From the NCBI GenBank assembly GCA_916613615.1, contig OU744725.1, positions 8,972,708 to 9,036,707 on the forward strand: a stretch of 64,000 bases of DNA. The letters are read 5' to 3'. Made by a program: the position numbers and the translations under genes. This document shows positions 24,566 through 36,936 of the stretch, in pieces. Positions within the stretch are counted from its first letter, which is position 1, and every line of letters starts with the position of its first letter. Source of the DNA: Steromphala cineraria. Its lineage: Eukaryota; Mollusca; Gastropoda; Trochida; Trochidae. The notes beneath the pieces were generated by a model. It worked only from the letters and a program-made list of their open reading frames with translations. It was not told the DNA's origin and did not search any database.

Positions 24566-25610
24566 AGAGAACACTTCGAGATATTTTTGGTATCTAACAT
24601 ATGTCAGATACTGCGAGCGCCGCCTCTGATTGGTCAATCCATGGTGATGACCCGAGGTCACGATGACCGAACTACTTTTGTCATTCATAAGTTACAACTA
24701 AAATTCATTCATTACTTTCACGAGCAGGTAGAATGCAGCCATTAAAATAGACAAACATACGACCTTTTTTACTACAGACACCACTGAAAGTCATTTAACA
24801 TATAATATAAACATTTGTGGTGGTAATTCAATTTTATTTTCGCTAATAAACACGCAACATATTTCGTCTGCTCGTCGAAACGAATGGTCAAACGATTCAC
24901 GAACCATTCAGCACGCAGCTCACTGGCCAGAACATTCTTCCAACTGAAATCATGCAGATAGCAGGACATCGTAACTTGCATCAACAGTTACAGCAAGATT
25001 TCCTTGGATCGTCAGCAGCAACAACGACCAGCCTGGTACGCTTACACGTACTTCCGTCACACACAGCAACAGCGAGTGCGAGTGACCTTCCTTACACCGT
25101 CAACGTTATGTCGAGTCAATCTCGGACCGCCGTCACTCGCTTCGGTTTAGTGCACTCCATTTTCTCGACTCCAATATACGGGTGAATCATTAATGTGAAC
25201 TTAATGCAAAGCGACCTCGTCTCACGGATTATGATGACGGTTAAGTATAAGCTGGACTGAATTTGATGGCAAGCGTGCACGCTGTTGTGCTCTACTCTGA
25301 CGGACATTGTTACTCATAAAATTTCAGGTTTGAGTATTATTAAAGTTGTTAAAATTCAATCTGTATTATGTATTTCTTGAACGTGAACTTGAATGTTAAC
25401 AAAATGTTAATCAGTTATCAGTTATCAGCCACTTCACCTAAAATCTAAGTGCTAAAGTCACATACTATTTTCCTGCGGTATTACATCGTTTACAGTTACA
25501 CATTGTGACGTCATTGACGCAAAATCAAGCTGTATTCATACGCGCCTCAACACAATGTGAAGAATATCTCGTTGTTATGTCAATAAATTACGGTCGTTAA
25601 TTCGTGTGTA
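24566..25610. other. No supported gene; a GC-richer patch at 24880-25190
   Basis: The patch has more CpG than its surroundings and open frames on both strands (77 codons plus, 70 codons minus), but neither shows a known motif or paired splice sites. It could be an unrecognised promoter or a decayed exon. Confidence 0.35.
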
Positions 25611-25615
25611 ATAAA

Positions 25616-25723
25616 TAAAATACCAAACTCATTCCCTATGGAAGTTCGCTTTCGCTCGTTAGATACGTTTACAAGCCACTCGTTGTAATAAATACGGTAT
25701 CCATAGGGAACTCGTTTGGTATT
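25616..25723. repeat. Small palindromic element
   Basis: The arms aaaataccaaactcattccc and gggaactcgtttggtattc are inverted copies (about 24 bp with mismatches) about 60 bp apart. The loop contains gttcgctttcgctcgttaga. The structure resembles the other short inverted repeats with a 'ttcgctt' apex in this window. Confidence 0.7.
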
Positions 25724-27900
25724 CTCTATTTGTCTCTATTTGGGCGCATATTTGATACACTCAGGGTCATGTTGTCGTTTGCAGGGCTTTGGTCAAATGC
25801 AGTTTTTTTCTGGATTTATGAAATCCACTGTCGAAGTTTAACATTTTACCTGAAAACTATGAATGGCATTTGTTTCATTTCGTAACAAATTGTAATGTAA
25901 TTGGTTTCACAAAACTGTAGACTTCTTCGGTGCGTTTTTTCTGTTCATTATTTCCGTTGACAGCAATACATATAACACAAATCTAATATCAACAATTTTA
26001 TTACAGAATTGCTACACATAAGCCTTTAGTATTTTAGCAGTTAAAAGCAGTGAATATACAAAAACTTACTAAAGTCTATGTACAAGATAAAAGCACACAT
26101 TTGTACAAAATTAATATGATGAATATGAAATACTTAAGACACGTGATAGGGTCAAACTCGAGGATTACTCCCAAAAAAATTATGTGTCTTTCAAAATGTT
26201 TAATTGAATTTACTTGCAACAACATAACAAAAGGAAGATTTAAAAGATGTCTCTAATGGTTATCACATTAAGATCATGATTTGCAAATGACGTCTTGATA
26301 ACAACAGAGTAACCTTAGCAAACAATACTTCACCACGTGTATTTTTAGTAATTCGGACATTATAGCTTTCCTTAAGGCTAAAAAAACTGATTTGTTTCTG
26401 GTTCCCACCCGCGTCAGTCTGATTAAAATCGGCCTAGTTCGGACATCTTCACAACGTCACGGGCGAAACGAAAAAGTTTCTAAACTTTCCCATTCCTCCC
26501 TTGACATCATTGGTCGTAATTTCTGTGCTATCAGAAGACAGCATGTTAAATGAACCGATTTGAAAAAAATATTTTGTATGCGTTTTACAAGGGAGAGAAA
26601 CACTTTATTAAAAGTGATACATTAATGTTTGTCTTCTCTGCATTCTCGGTGCTCATCAAAAACATGAAAACAACCATAAGACTGAAATTTAAAATTAAAT
26701 TTTCCTCGGATAGTTTTCAAAAAGATCGTCTGAATTTGCTCCGAATGTAAACGGCAATTTCATTGGCTATTGTTGAAAGAGCTGATAAGGGGCGTAACTC
26801 ATGATCACTATAGGTGTCGCTGCTCCGGATCACCAGTTTTCTACCTTGTGAAGGCAAGGTCTAAACGAGGAGTTGCTCGATACGTTTTCACCTTGCCGTG
26901 GGAAGATGAGTTCGGAGGAATATTTTATTTTGAATTTGTATCCCAATTGAAAATCGAACTTTGTATTTCGATAGGTTTCCTCTCCACTTGGTCCGACTGC
27001 AGCCCTGTAGGTCGCATGTCCTGACGTTTATTTATCTAACCAATCACAAGCCGCGGCAAAAGCTTTCGGTATCAAGCTACGGGTAAGTAACATCTGTTGG
27101 CTTCTAAGTCTGCTAACGACTGGGTTTAGACTGCACTTAACTGGAAAAACATGCGAGGTACGGGGATGCGGTCAGACCTATTGTAGAGGATTTCAAATCT
27201 TCATAGAGTTTATATTTTCAATAATCAGACTGCGCCCGCGTTAGTTTAAAACCAACGTATTTAGCCTTTCTCCAGATGTTGACAAGCATGGAACAATTGT
27301 TTCCGTAGAAAAACAATAAAAACATGAACTTCTAAAATACAACTTTCTGTCCATGGAGGCCTTCAAAACCATGCTTTTTCGCAGTTAAATTTTACAAGTG
27401 TTTTTCTTTTCTATTAATGTTGAAAATTCATTATGATATTTATACAAACTGTTGCAATAGAACAAAACATCTGTGTCATCGAAACACCCTTGATTGTCTG
27501 TAGAGACAGGAATTCCTTTTTGTGCCTGATTCATCTCCAGGGTGGGCAAAATATTTTTCTAGTAACTGATACGTGACCTGCTCTCAACCAATCTGGAAGC
27601 CCCATATCAATGCATGGACGATTGTTCCTAGAAAGGGATTATAGATTTATATCCAGACTATTGGATGAATAACACTAACGTGACTACTCATAATAGAAGA
27701 ACACAAGGATATATTACATATATATATCATATACAGATATTCAACGCAGAATATACATTTATGTGATGATCACTGGGAAATAGTTGTCAAATTCATGAAT
27801 TACATGTCATACAAAGTAATATTATCCCAAACTGACAAGTGGACAAAATGCAAATACGTAAAGAAGACAAGGAATTTTATGGATGATCAACTTCTTCTTG
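25724..27900. other. No supported gene
   Basis: Mostly AT-rich. A somewhat GC-richer stretch at 26760-27060 holds an 84-codon plus open frame without recognisable motifs. The word cagtctgattaaaatcg at 26416-26432 is a solo end of the TIR element at 37119-37305. Confidence 0.4.
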
Positions 27901-27905
27901 TATAA

Positions 27906-27978
27906 AGTAGCGACGTTTTAGTAAAGATCCTTATATTTGAAAACGGTATAAGGTTATATACTGAAACGTCGCTACTTT
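27906..27978. repeat. Inverted repeat with GAAACGTCGC arms
   Basis: AAGTAGCGACGTTTTAGTA pairs with TACTGAAACGTCGCTACTT around a spacer of about 35 bp, with about 18 of 19 positions complementary. The same 'gaaacgtcgc' word ends the hairpin at 60135-60162. This suggests a shared mobile-element terminus. Confidence 0.75.
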
Positions 27979-28295
27979 CTTATATATATAAGTTCATCCA
28001 TTAAATTCATTGTCGTCTTGATATTTCCAACGTCTAAATGCAACAAATCCTAGATGCCCTTACATCGCCTGAGAAGTTTGCTCCACATCAGTCTCTGAAA
28101 CATTGACTTGACGGACCACTTTGACCACACTTCAGATTAAAATGTGTTACGAGACCATAGTTATCATGCCTCACATAGTTCAGTCATGTGAATAAATGAA
28201 TTTGACAGGGACTTTACGAGACACAGCGTAATTTGTAAATATGTGTTCCTCGTTCTTTGTCGTTAACCAATGAAATTGTAGCAGATAATACAAAG

Positions 28296-30395
28296 TTAAT
28301 ACAACCGCTTAAAGGTTTTGATTTCCTCTGTCAGAGTTTTCCATAACCTTTCTTCCTCATGTGAATTAGTGTTGTATTCAAGGTGGCTGTTTGTTGTCAT
28401 CATCAGTGCCAGCTCCTTGGGCAGCTGCTTCACGTCAACATCCTCCAGTAGAATCACCAGGATGTTGTTTAGTTTCTGGGAGATTCCGTGTTGTCTGGCC
28501 ATGTGGAACTCGTAGATACACCATTCACTCTTCAGGAACTCTGGTGACAACACAATGACGGTCTTTCTGCTGTTCTGGATTGCATTGATGATATTGTCTG
28601 TGATAATGTCTCCTGGTTTAAAATCTCTTTCATGAATGCAAACCGTCAACCCAGATTTCTCTTCGAGCTCAACAAGCAATTTCTGAGTGACAAATCTGCG
28701 ATCATAATGAGCATATGCTATGAAGGCATCATATTGGAAATTTTCAAAATCGTCTTCACCATTCAAAGGAAGGTACCTTTTACTGCCAACATAAAAGAGA
28801 TATTTGAGCTTCCATCTGTATCGGTACACTATGAAGACGGCAACAAGGACAAGTAGTGCGACTCCACCTGACACTGAAGCAGCAACCAACACAAGGTCAG
28901 ACTTACAACTCTCGTGTAAACTTGACAAGATGTTATCCAGATGTTGTAGTTTAATATCACTCCCGTTTGTCATTCTACATGTCTGATTGCCCATTGGCTT
29001 AAGATGGTTGCTGTCTCTCATCCATTCGACGAATTCCAACGTGTCACAGGAACAGATCAAAGGGTTGCCGTCCATAATTATCATCACATTTGGGAGTAAA
29101 TTCAGCTGCTCAATAATCCCATGTGGAAGTTTAAATAATTTATTGTTTTTTAAATTAAGTTCGGTCAGGTTTTGTAAATTACTAATTTCAATGTCAAAAT
29201 TTGTTAGATAGTTACCACTGATATCAAGATGGCGAAGGTTAACCGACGTGTTGAAAATGCTCTTTGGTAGGGATTTTATTCTGTTTTTAGAGATATCCAA
29301 AACCTCTAAACTGTCAAGTTGTTGAAACCTATCCGAACCTGTGTCTTCAGTTAACAATTGTCCAAGATCGTTGTTTGAGAGATTGAAATACTTTAATTTA
29401 TTGGAATCTGCGAACAAGTTTGTTCCGAGTTCAACTACCATATTGTGTGACAGGTCTAAATATACAACGTTTTCAACCCCAATTAAAGGCCCAATGAGTG
29501 ATGATATTTGATTTTCACTTGCATCAACTATTGTTAGGTTGTTTTTTATAGGGAGAAGAGTCAAGGCGTTCACATTAATTTTCAATGAGGTCTTTCCAAA
29601 GCTCAACATTTCAAGTGAAGGCATAACAGGTATTAGAGATGGGATGTCGTTTGTGCGCAAAGAATGATATTTTCCGTTCTGAGGATTCCAAATTTGACAC
29701 CCGGTTACATCTAATACCCTCAATTTGGTTAATGATAACAAGCCTGTCAGGTTAGCAACATCCAAATCCCCAACCGTATTATAGCGGAAGTAGAATTTTT
29801 CAAGAGTTTTGGGAAAATATGAAAAACAGGATTTTCCAATGTAAGGAAATGCGTTCCTATCCAGATAAAGTTCTCTCAAAGCAGTGTATTGTAAGAAACT
29901 GCAATACAAACCATCCAGAGGAACTATCATTGATTTAAGAGTTATGATATATTGAAGAAGAAGTGTTGTTAAAGTGCCCTTCCTTAACCAGGAGGTTATC
30001 TTTACAATTTGGGGAAGTCCAAGGTCCAAGTTCCGAGAAAGATCGAGATAATCAAGGTTTGTGAAGACAACTTCGGGGGCTTCTTCTATTGTTGTGATAA
30101 AACTCCCCCTTACGCTAAGGTGACAGAGGTTACTCATTCTTTCAAAATCAGAAATGGTCAGCTTGCTGATGTTGCCATAGTCAAACAGAAGTGTTGTTAC
30201 ATTACCAGGATCGGGCAGTGACACACGTTTCAGTCCCCTGTTGGAGCAGTTAGCTAATATTCCTCCATATCGCGGGTCGGGGTGACATGAACAAGGGAGA
30301 CAATCCATCATTACGTCAGGTAGTTGTAGACCACTACAAACTATCAGAAGCAGTAAACAGGAGGACATCATGCAAGATTGTTCGTTCATTGTCAT
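28296..30395 (-). CDS. TLR (family member, not assigned): Toll-like receptor, single coding exon
   Basis: A 699-residue type I membrane receptor for innate immune signalling. A hydrophobic signal peptide (SCLLLLIVCSG) is followed by a Cys-rich LRRNT-like cap (CLPCSC...C). About a dozen leucine-rich repeats come next, for example LRHLDISGNYLT and LTELNLKNNKL. The single LRRCT cap starts at NPLICSC with Cys near residues 448, 450, 473 and 497. A transmembrane helix lies at about 500-524, then a cytoplasmic TIR domain at about 553-695. TIR box 1 is YDAFIAYAHYD, box 2 is RDFKPGD, and a Trp near the C-terminus fits box 3. The layout matches single-LRRCT protostome TLRs, which signal through MyD88-type adaptors. 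I start at the ATG at 30395. An upstream in-frame TTG is not needed, and a good splice acceptor (ttttcattgcag) ends directly before this ATG, so a 5' UTR intron is likely. The ligand is unknown. Confidence 0.95.
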   Translation of the reverse strand: MTMNEQSCMMSSCLLLLIVCSGLQLPDVMMDCLPCSCHPDPRYGGILANCSNRGLKRVSLPDPGNVTTLLFDYGNISKLTISDFERMSNLCHLSVRGSFITTIEEAPEVVFTNLDYLDLSRNLDLGLPQIVKITSWLRKGTLTTLLLQYIITLKSMIVPLDGLYCSFLQYTALRELYLDRNAFPYIGKSCFSYFPKTLEKFYFRYNTVGDLDVANLTGLLSLTKLRVLDVTGCQIWNPQNGKYHSLRTNDIPSLIPVMPSLEMLSFGKTSLKINVNALTLLPIKNNLTIVDASENQISSLIGPLIGVENVVYLDLSHNMVVELGTNLFADSNKLKYFNLSNNDLGQLLTEDTGSDRFQQLDSLEVLDISKNRIKSLPKSIFNTSVNLRHLDISGNYLTNFDIEISNLQNLTELNLKNNKLFKLPHGIIEQLNLLPNVMIIMDGNPLICSCDTLEFVEWMRDSNHLKPMGNQTCRMTNGSDIKLQHLDNILSSLHESCKSDLVLVAASVSGGVALLVLVAVFIVYRYRWKLKYLFYVGSKRYLPLNGEDDFENFQYDAFIAYAHYDRRFVTQKLLVELEEKSGLTVCIHERDFKPGDIITDNIINAIQNSRKTVIVLSPEFLKSEWCIYEFHMARQHGISQKLNNILVILLEDVDVKQLPKELALMMTTNSHLEYNTNSHEEERLWKTLTEEIKTFKRLY

Positions 30396-31547
30396 CTGCA
30401 ATGAAAAGGTTGTAATAAATCTATCATATTCTACAACATTATTGACATTCGGTGGGGTCGTTTTGCCACTGAGACATTAACGATGTTAAAGGGGGCTGAC
30501 GTACCTATGCTATTTATATATCCTAGAATTTTATCATCAAAATAAATAATTAGAATATCGCTGACAGGAAACACCATTGTGGATCTGCTGCTAATTGCGA
30601 CCTGAAAAGGGAATCAACAACCTAGCTCGTGAAACCTCATTGACCATCGTTAATGAGAGCGTCCAGACGGGTAAGGGGGGTCACATGACACAAACTTGGT
30701 ACTGGCCTTCTGCTGTAAGCGGTTCGTAACCAAACGATTTCGATTCCGTCCCTACCGGGCATTTTCGACTCTTTCGGGGCACTGCTAATAAAACTCTGTA
30801 AGTTAAAAATTCCGGTTGCAAACCCCTTTAAAGATTATGACGTCACGTCATTTGTATGTTATATAACAAGTAATAATTAGCCTAATGAGTGACGAATCTT
30901 TTACGACATCCAGTTTATCAAACTTGTGAAAGTTACTGGTTGCAATCTTTCATAAAAATTTAGATAAACGGTACTGTGTTTGGTAGGTTTTCATAATTCG
31001 CTGCAGAGCTAGTCAATAAGCAACATGATCATCGCGCACTAGCTGCGAACATCATGACGTTACACTGAACTATAATGGCGTCAAAGCAGTCGTTGAGGCT
31101 GCGATGTTGTAATAATTGAAAACAGAATAGAAGTAATATAAACTTACACAATACTAATACTTATTTGTTTAATATCTTGAAATAAGTGAGGACTGATAGA
31201 CATGCCACTACCTTGATATCGGTATAAATATCAGGAAGTTACCCATGATCGATGTTGAGCGTACGTTCAAAACAACGTTGCCCACCATCATATTTTTTTT
31301 TAATGTTAAGGAGACTAAGAAACCTATCGGAGTTTTCGTCAATTGATTTGGAGGTCTCTTGTTTTCTCGTAATAATCCCCAAGGAGGTTTTACATTGGGA
31401 AGTCAGGGCATTATATTCATATGTAAGACCTACTCGGAGGTTGAAAGTTTTTATATTTCAAAGTCAAAGGGTTTTATATTATGTATGTATAACTTAACCC
31501 AAAAGTCAATACTATCTTGAAAAAATATACAAAGTTGCATCGTTCAT
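30396..31547. other. Upstream flank of the TLR gene
   Basis: This should contain the TLR 5' UTR intron and promoter. A splice acceptor ends at 30396 on the minus strand, but I cannot place the first non-coding exon. There is no TATA-like element I would defend. Confidence 0.4.
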
Positions 31548-31617
31548 AGTGCAGGATTCGAACACCCAACTCTCTGGACCGTAAGCAAGCACTCTAACCA
31601 CTACTCTAACGGGCCAT
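31548..31617 (-). repeat. tRNA-like sequence, probably SINE or tRNA pseudogene
   Basis: On the minus strand, gttagagtagtggttagagt resembles a tRNA D-arm/A box and gtgttcgaatcctgc matches the B-box consensus. The predicted T-stem and acceptor stem do not pair properly, so a working tRNA is unlikely. A tRNA-derived SINE head is the simplest reading. Confidence 0.45.
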
Positions 31618-32045
31618 ATAGAAGTGAAGGCTATGTTAAACAATCTATTATTTGAAGTTCAGATTTCAGTAAAAAAATCGATCCTAAAGCATTATGATAT
31701 CCAATTGCACTTTAATTCCAATTTTAAATGCATACAAACATTCAAAATTGATAATAACAGTGCTACACCTTTTTACTTGCGATAAATTTTTAAGGATCCA
31801 AAAACGGTGTCAACCACGTGCACGTGACTTGTCGATTGTCATTTGTAAAACCTTACACCTCGAAGAATGCTTTGCACGTGCATTTTGTGCTATGTCAATG
31901 TTTAAATATTTACTCGACAAACCGACAAACATGAATCCTTGATATTTGTTTTTCTAAATTTTTTAGATCAGTCTAAGAATATGATTACAAATACTACAAT
32001 ATTGACAAATGATTGCGGACAAATGATTCGGAAAGAAAGCTTCGT

Positions 32046-32089
32046 GGGAAGTAAGACCTCAAGCTTCGCTTTCGGTCTTACTTCCCGCT
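32046..32089. repeat. Short perfect hairpin
   Basis: GGGAAGTAAGACC and GGTCTTACTTCCC flank a 15-bp loop, tcaagcttcgctttc. It is one of several short palindromes here with a 'ttcgctt'-type apex. Confidence 0.7.
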
Positions 32090-32189
32090 CAGCTTTTTTT
32101 CCTCAGCTTTTGAAAACCCAAGCATAACCTCGTTCTCGTGTTTTAACCCTAACTTAATATATGCTAAGCTGAATCAAATTTAATACCTT

Positions 32190-32600
32190 AAAAAAACAAC
32201 GTTGCCCTTCAATCATATTTTTTCTATTATATTTGGGAAATGATTCGGGGTCTTATCATACATACTAAGCTGAATCAAATATATTCAAAAAACAACGTTG
32301 CTTTAGATACAAACATATTTTTGAAATAATGAGGGGACGTATCATAAATACTAAATGCCAACAATCAGATTTTAAGAAATGTTTATGGGACTTATCATAA
32401 ATACGAAGTAGAATCAAATATATTCTAAAAACGACGTTGCCAACAATCATATTTTTAGAAATGTTTAGGGGACTTATCATAAATACGAAGCTGAATCAAA
32501 TACATTCCAAAAACGACGTTGCCCACAAGCATATTTTTGGAAATGATGAAGAAAATAAAGAAAACACATTAAAAACCGACGTGGCTTTAGATACACGTAG
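32190..32600. repeat. Cluster of about 85-bp imperfect direct repeats
   Basis: Repeated words are aacgacgttgcc, atcatatttttagaaatg, ggggacttatcataaatac and gaagctgaatcaaata. The words recur near 32193, 32290, 32340, 32429 and 32510. A possible outlier lies near 31268. There is no coding content. Confidence 0.75.
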
Positions 32601-32888
32601 AATGATGACTTACCATAGTGGTTGGTTTTAACACAATCTAAAGCCCAAGAAGACAGAGGTTCAAGATTAACAAAAACCGCACCGATGTTCAGTGGTTGTG
32701 TCTAAGACTCCCAGAGCGGACGTGCGGGTGAGTGAGCAGGGTTCCACGTACTGAAGAAGCCAGGAGCATGCGTCAACTCCAATCTGTGACAGTACTGTAG
32801 TGCGTACAGTCTCGATCTCCGGCCTTTTATGCTTCACTTTTCTATTGAGGAAGTATAATGACTAATACTGCACACAATACCACCGATG

Positions 32889-33707
32889 CGTGTCTGTTGA
32901 CTAGTTTTACCATGTGTGTCTGTTGACTAGTTTTACCCTGCGTGTCTGTTGACTAGTTTTACCCTCTGTGTCTGTTGACTAGTTTTATCATGTGTGTCTG
33001 TTGACTAGTTTATCCTGCGTGTCTGTTGACTAGTTTATCCTGCCTGTCTTTTCACTAGTTTTACCCTCTGTGTCTGTTGACTAGTTTTACCCTGCGTGTC
33101 TGTTGACTAGTTTTATCATGTGCGTTTGTTGGCTAGATTTACCCTGTGTGTCTGTTGAATAGTTTATCCTGCCTGTCTTTTGACTAGTTTTACCCTCTGT
33201 GTCTATTGACTAGTTTAACCCTGTGTGTCTGTTGACTAGTTTTATCATGTGTGTCTGTTGACTAGTTTCATCATGTGCGTTTGTTGGCTAGATTTACCAT
33301 GTGTGTCTGCTCACTAGTTTTACCCTGCGTGTCTGTTGACTAGTTTTATCATGTGCGTTTGTCGGCTAGATTTACCATGTGTGTCTGTTGACTAGTTTTA
33401 CCCTGCGTGTCTGTTGACTAGTTTTATCATGTGCGTTTGTTGGCTAGTTTTACCCTCTGTGTCTATTGACTAGTTTAACCCTGTGTGTCTGTTGACTAGT
33501 TTTACCATGTGTGTCTGTTGACTAGTTTCATCATGTGCGTTTGTCGGCTAGATTTACCATGTGTGTCTGTTGACTAGTTTTACCCTGCGTGTCTGTTGAC
33601 TAGTTTTATCATGTGCGTTTGTTGGCTAGTTTTACCCTCTGTGTCTGTTGACTAGTTTAACCCTGTATGTTTGTTGGCTAGTTTTACCCTGCGTGTCTGT
33701 TGGCTAG
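32889..33707. repeat. 26-bp minisatellite, about 31 copies
   Basis: The unit is approximately gtgtctgttgactagttttaccctgc with variants (tcatgt, ggctag, tttgt). A seven-unit block recurs at 182 bp: gtcggctaga lies at 33361 and 33543 in the same context, so higher-order repeat units are present. The repeats are directly adjacent without unique spacers. Confidence 0.95.
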
Positions 33708-35741
33708 GTGCTTGACTGAAGTTAAACCATCTACAATGAAAGCATTTACGGTCTTCGAGACATGATAAAGAATACTTCTAATATAACAGAACAGGAGGTA
33801 GTGTGAAGATATAGCGACACAGTTTTATAGTTCGTTTATGGTATTATTAGATTCAAATATACCAAATATATTGTCATTATATCAAAGAGTTGTGTCTGTT
33901 GCTGAAAACATCAATCTATAACCATTTAGCAAAGAACTGAATGCCACCATACCATCCGGTTTTTTTTTTAAATTTCCAAGGAAATTTTTGAATTTTACAG
34001 AACACAAGAATAAAATTGCAATAACAATGAAAGGGGCGTAATGGCGATGGCAATCAAGACAATGCACTGCGGATGTTGTTACTGATTCATTTAGAGTGCT
34101 TTCGGAAACATCAGAACAAGGATACAGGCGCTTGCAATTGCCTGGTTCGCGTAATGGCTGCATTTTGATAGAACATTCGCTGTGAGTGTCTGTGTGTCCT
34201 TCGGCAAGAACCGACAGTATTTATATGATTGAATTAAATTATAAAAAATTTGAAAATATGTAAAGTGATTTATTCAGGTGTAGTCATTAGGAACATCTGT
34301 AATGGATAGCTATATACACGGAGATAAATTCATTCTGTTTTATATTTTAGGGGTTGTATGTCGTGCATTCTTTAGTAAATATAATTTCAAACCGAGCTTA
34401 TGTTTATTAAAGGGTAAAGAATTTCGATAACAAATTGCCAATTGATGATTAACAAATATAACCTCATAGAAAAGAATGATATCTCGAATTCCGGTCATCA
34501 ATGGCGAAGGACTACATTAAATAACTGTGTAACCCAAATATACACAAATAAGTGTTTACATGAAAGTGTAACTCCCAACAAGGCAGAGCCGAGTTCGAAT
34601 TCCTAGCTAAATTAAGACTTACAGCAAATGCAGAATATCGTGAACAATGCAACTTTTCCCTGAACAGGTCATTGATGGAGACTAACACGTACGTGTTGAT
34701 GGAAGTTTGTGATGTCACAATAGTACATTCCTTAATGCTCAGCTTCTCAAAGAGACACAGTAATGATGGTAATAAAATACTGCCTCATTGTAACCCTAGA
34801 TATACAACTGTACGTATACGTGACCCCATTTCTTATTTGAGGATAATAACCCACAGTTAAAGGTGTAGCTATACTACCTGCAATAAGAGCATTCGGGCAG
34901 TAATGTTATTTTCCTAGGCAATAAGCTACTGCCTAGTCAGTAACTTACTGTCTTAATATTTCAGGTAGTAAGATTGCCTTCATTTTTGGATGCATTCTGC
35001 TAATTGCCTTGGGCAGTAGTGTTACTGCCTAGAGAAACATAGTACATCATATATAAAACATTTATTTGTAAATATTAGCTTTTGAAAATTATGAACACTT
35101 TCAAAGATTAAAATGGTGTACATTTTAAGGTATAAGGCTGATGTATAAGCAGTCTGGAACAGACCGGTTCGTTTAACCGATTTTGCATTCTGTAAGTAAG
35201 TAAGCACTCACGTTACTTTGTTAACAACTCGTTTAGGTTTCACGATGTCCTTTCCAAATTAGAATTCAAATAAATAACATTGACGACTCAAGGCTTACTC
35301 CAAAGAGTTAGCATATTGCACAAATATAAAAACCACAAATACATGGACTGTTATCAAGTTATACTGACGAATTGTTCTCCGCATTTAGGTAGCGTGATTT
35401 AGGCTACGACTTAAAATTCAATACTGGGTTTGATATATATTCTTTGATACAGGTAAAGGGGCGATTCCATATATATTGTACATACTAATCTTTACACATC
35501 GGTAAATAAATGATATCTCCCTTCAATTGGTAATCTATTAAACAGAAGGAAACGGAGAGGGAGGGATTATCTCAAAAGGACGATATCCTTATTACATATT
35601 TATTATACAGTAAAAAAAAAATCAAGGAAAAGAAAAATGTATGTTCCAATACGATAATATGTTAAATGAACACTAATGCTTATGAGGAGGTCGCTAATTG
35701 ATGTGGGGTGTCAGTAATTTAAAAGAGATCACTTTCTGCAG
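33708..35741. other. No supported gene
   Basis: A 93-codon minus open frame (33882-34163) encodes one hydrophobic stretch but has no other support. At 34890-35035 the phrase 'agtaatgttattttcctagg / agtgttactgcctagag' recurs in direct and inverted form, probably a decayed repeat. Confidence 0.4.
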
Positions 35742-36936
35742 GTGCCTGAACTAGGAGATAATGTCGTGCACCGACAGTGTGTTTGACAAGGTAGCTAGGG
35801 AAACCTTGGAGGACGCCTGGACGACTGTCAAGTGCGGTGAGTGTCACCATCGTCAGAAGCATATTCAACCTCCCCCGCAAGGCCTTAACCGCGCTGCTCT
35901 CTATCACTGGGTAATAAAAGACTTGCTGCTTAGCACTTCGTTGTTTGAGTTCTAGTTTTCTCCAGCAAAATGCCATTATTAAAATCGGTCTAAACATTCA
36001 TCCATCTATAGTTATGCCGCAGTTGGCTAGGGAGTTTTCATATACAGTAATGGGGTTCTGCACTGATTGAATTAAAACCAGTGGTTATCAGGAGCGAGTT
36101 ATCAATTCAGTATTTTTAATAATGTTTATGAAACACACGCAGTATTATGTAAAAACTCACCTTTTGGTTTGGTGGTTTCACAGCCACGGTCTATTCCTTA
36201 AGCATGGATTTCACATTTTTGTATGTTGCAATCTCTATGCGTGTGACTTTAATACGGAGCAGCAATAACAGATTTTGAGTCCATATACTTTGTTATAGTT
36301 TACTCACGAATCATTCGCTAATTGTTTTATGCGTTTTGACTACTAAGTCTCTTGATGTACGTTTGGTACTTTGATAAATGCACTGTTAACTCTTTCGCTA
36401 ATAATTCATTTCCTGTCATGTTCTTTGTCTTGTTCGTCTAGGATTTGCAACTATTAAAAAAAATCACAAAATGAAACATGTCTTCAATAGAATAATGTAC
36501 TTTTGAATACTTATTTAAATTGAGGGGAAAATTATCTTCATTCTTTGTATTTTATTCATATTTTTCTAACACTTGAAGTCATATATGTGATCAAACGGAG
36601 GCAGTTGCATAGCAAAACCATGACAATATATTCACAGGTGGAGTATATAGGGTAGAGTAAACCATTATCCTATGTATTGTCATCCTGCTATAGGTTGTAG
36701 CATTAGCGGAGACATATACGCTGATGTAGCAGGATGATGTATTGTTATCTGATATATTTAAATCACACACTAATCACTTCATTTCAGATGTTTCCGCATA
36801 TCTGTTATCTCTGCTCCTTGCAACGACTGCTTTATCCTTCCTCACGAGATGGTTGACAGCTACAAGCACCTGTCACCATGCACTGATCGAGTCGATCTGG
36901 TATCGCCTGTATCATCTTGTTACATCAACCTGTTAG
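35742..36936 (+). CDS. Candidate small single-pass membrane protein, two exons
   Basis: The proposed exons are 35742-35836 (ATG at 35761) and 36788-36936 (stop 36934-36936), encoding 74 residues. Exon 1 follows an acceptor (ctttctgcag), is richer in G+C than its surroundings, and ends at a strong donor (G|GTGAGT). Exon 2 follows an actaatcacttcatttcag branch/acceptor region. Joining in phase 1 gives a soluble N-terminus (start MSCTDSVFDKVARETLEDAW), a hydrophobic helix (VSAYLLSLLLATTALSFL) and a short tail with TRW and two Cys. AATAAA lies at about 36973-36978, some 35 bp after the stop. I recognise no family. A decayed copy of the exon 2 end occurs at 37370-37495 with a stop and no poly(A) signal. 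It could equally be part of a repeat, or a fragment of a larger gene. Confidence 0.35.

Noticed and set aside
24880..25190. GC-richer patch with open frames on both strands as a possible exon or CpG-island promoter
   Set aside because: Neither frame shows a known motif or a matching splice partner. It is noted only as a region.
32889..33707. CRISPR-like appearance of regular short repeats
   Set aside because: The 26-bp units are directly adjacent, with no unique spacers. It is a minisatellite in a eukaryotic genome.
33882..34163. 93-codon minus open frame with one hydrophobic stretch
   Set aside because: It has no family similarity that I recognise, no splice support and a poly-Lys end caused by an A run.
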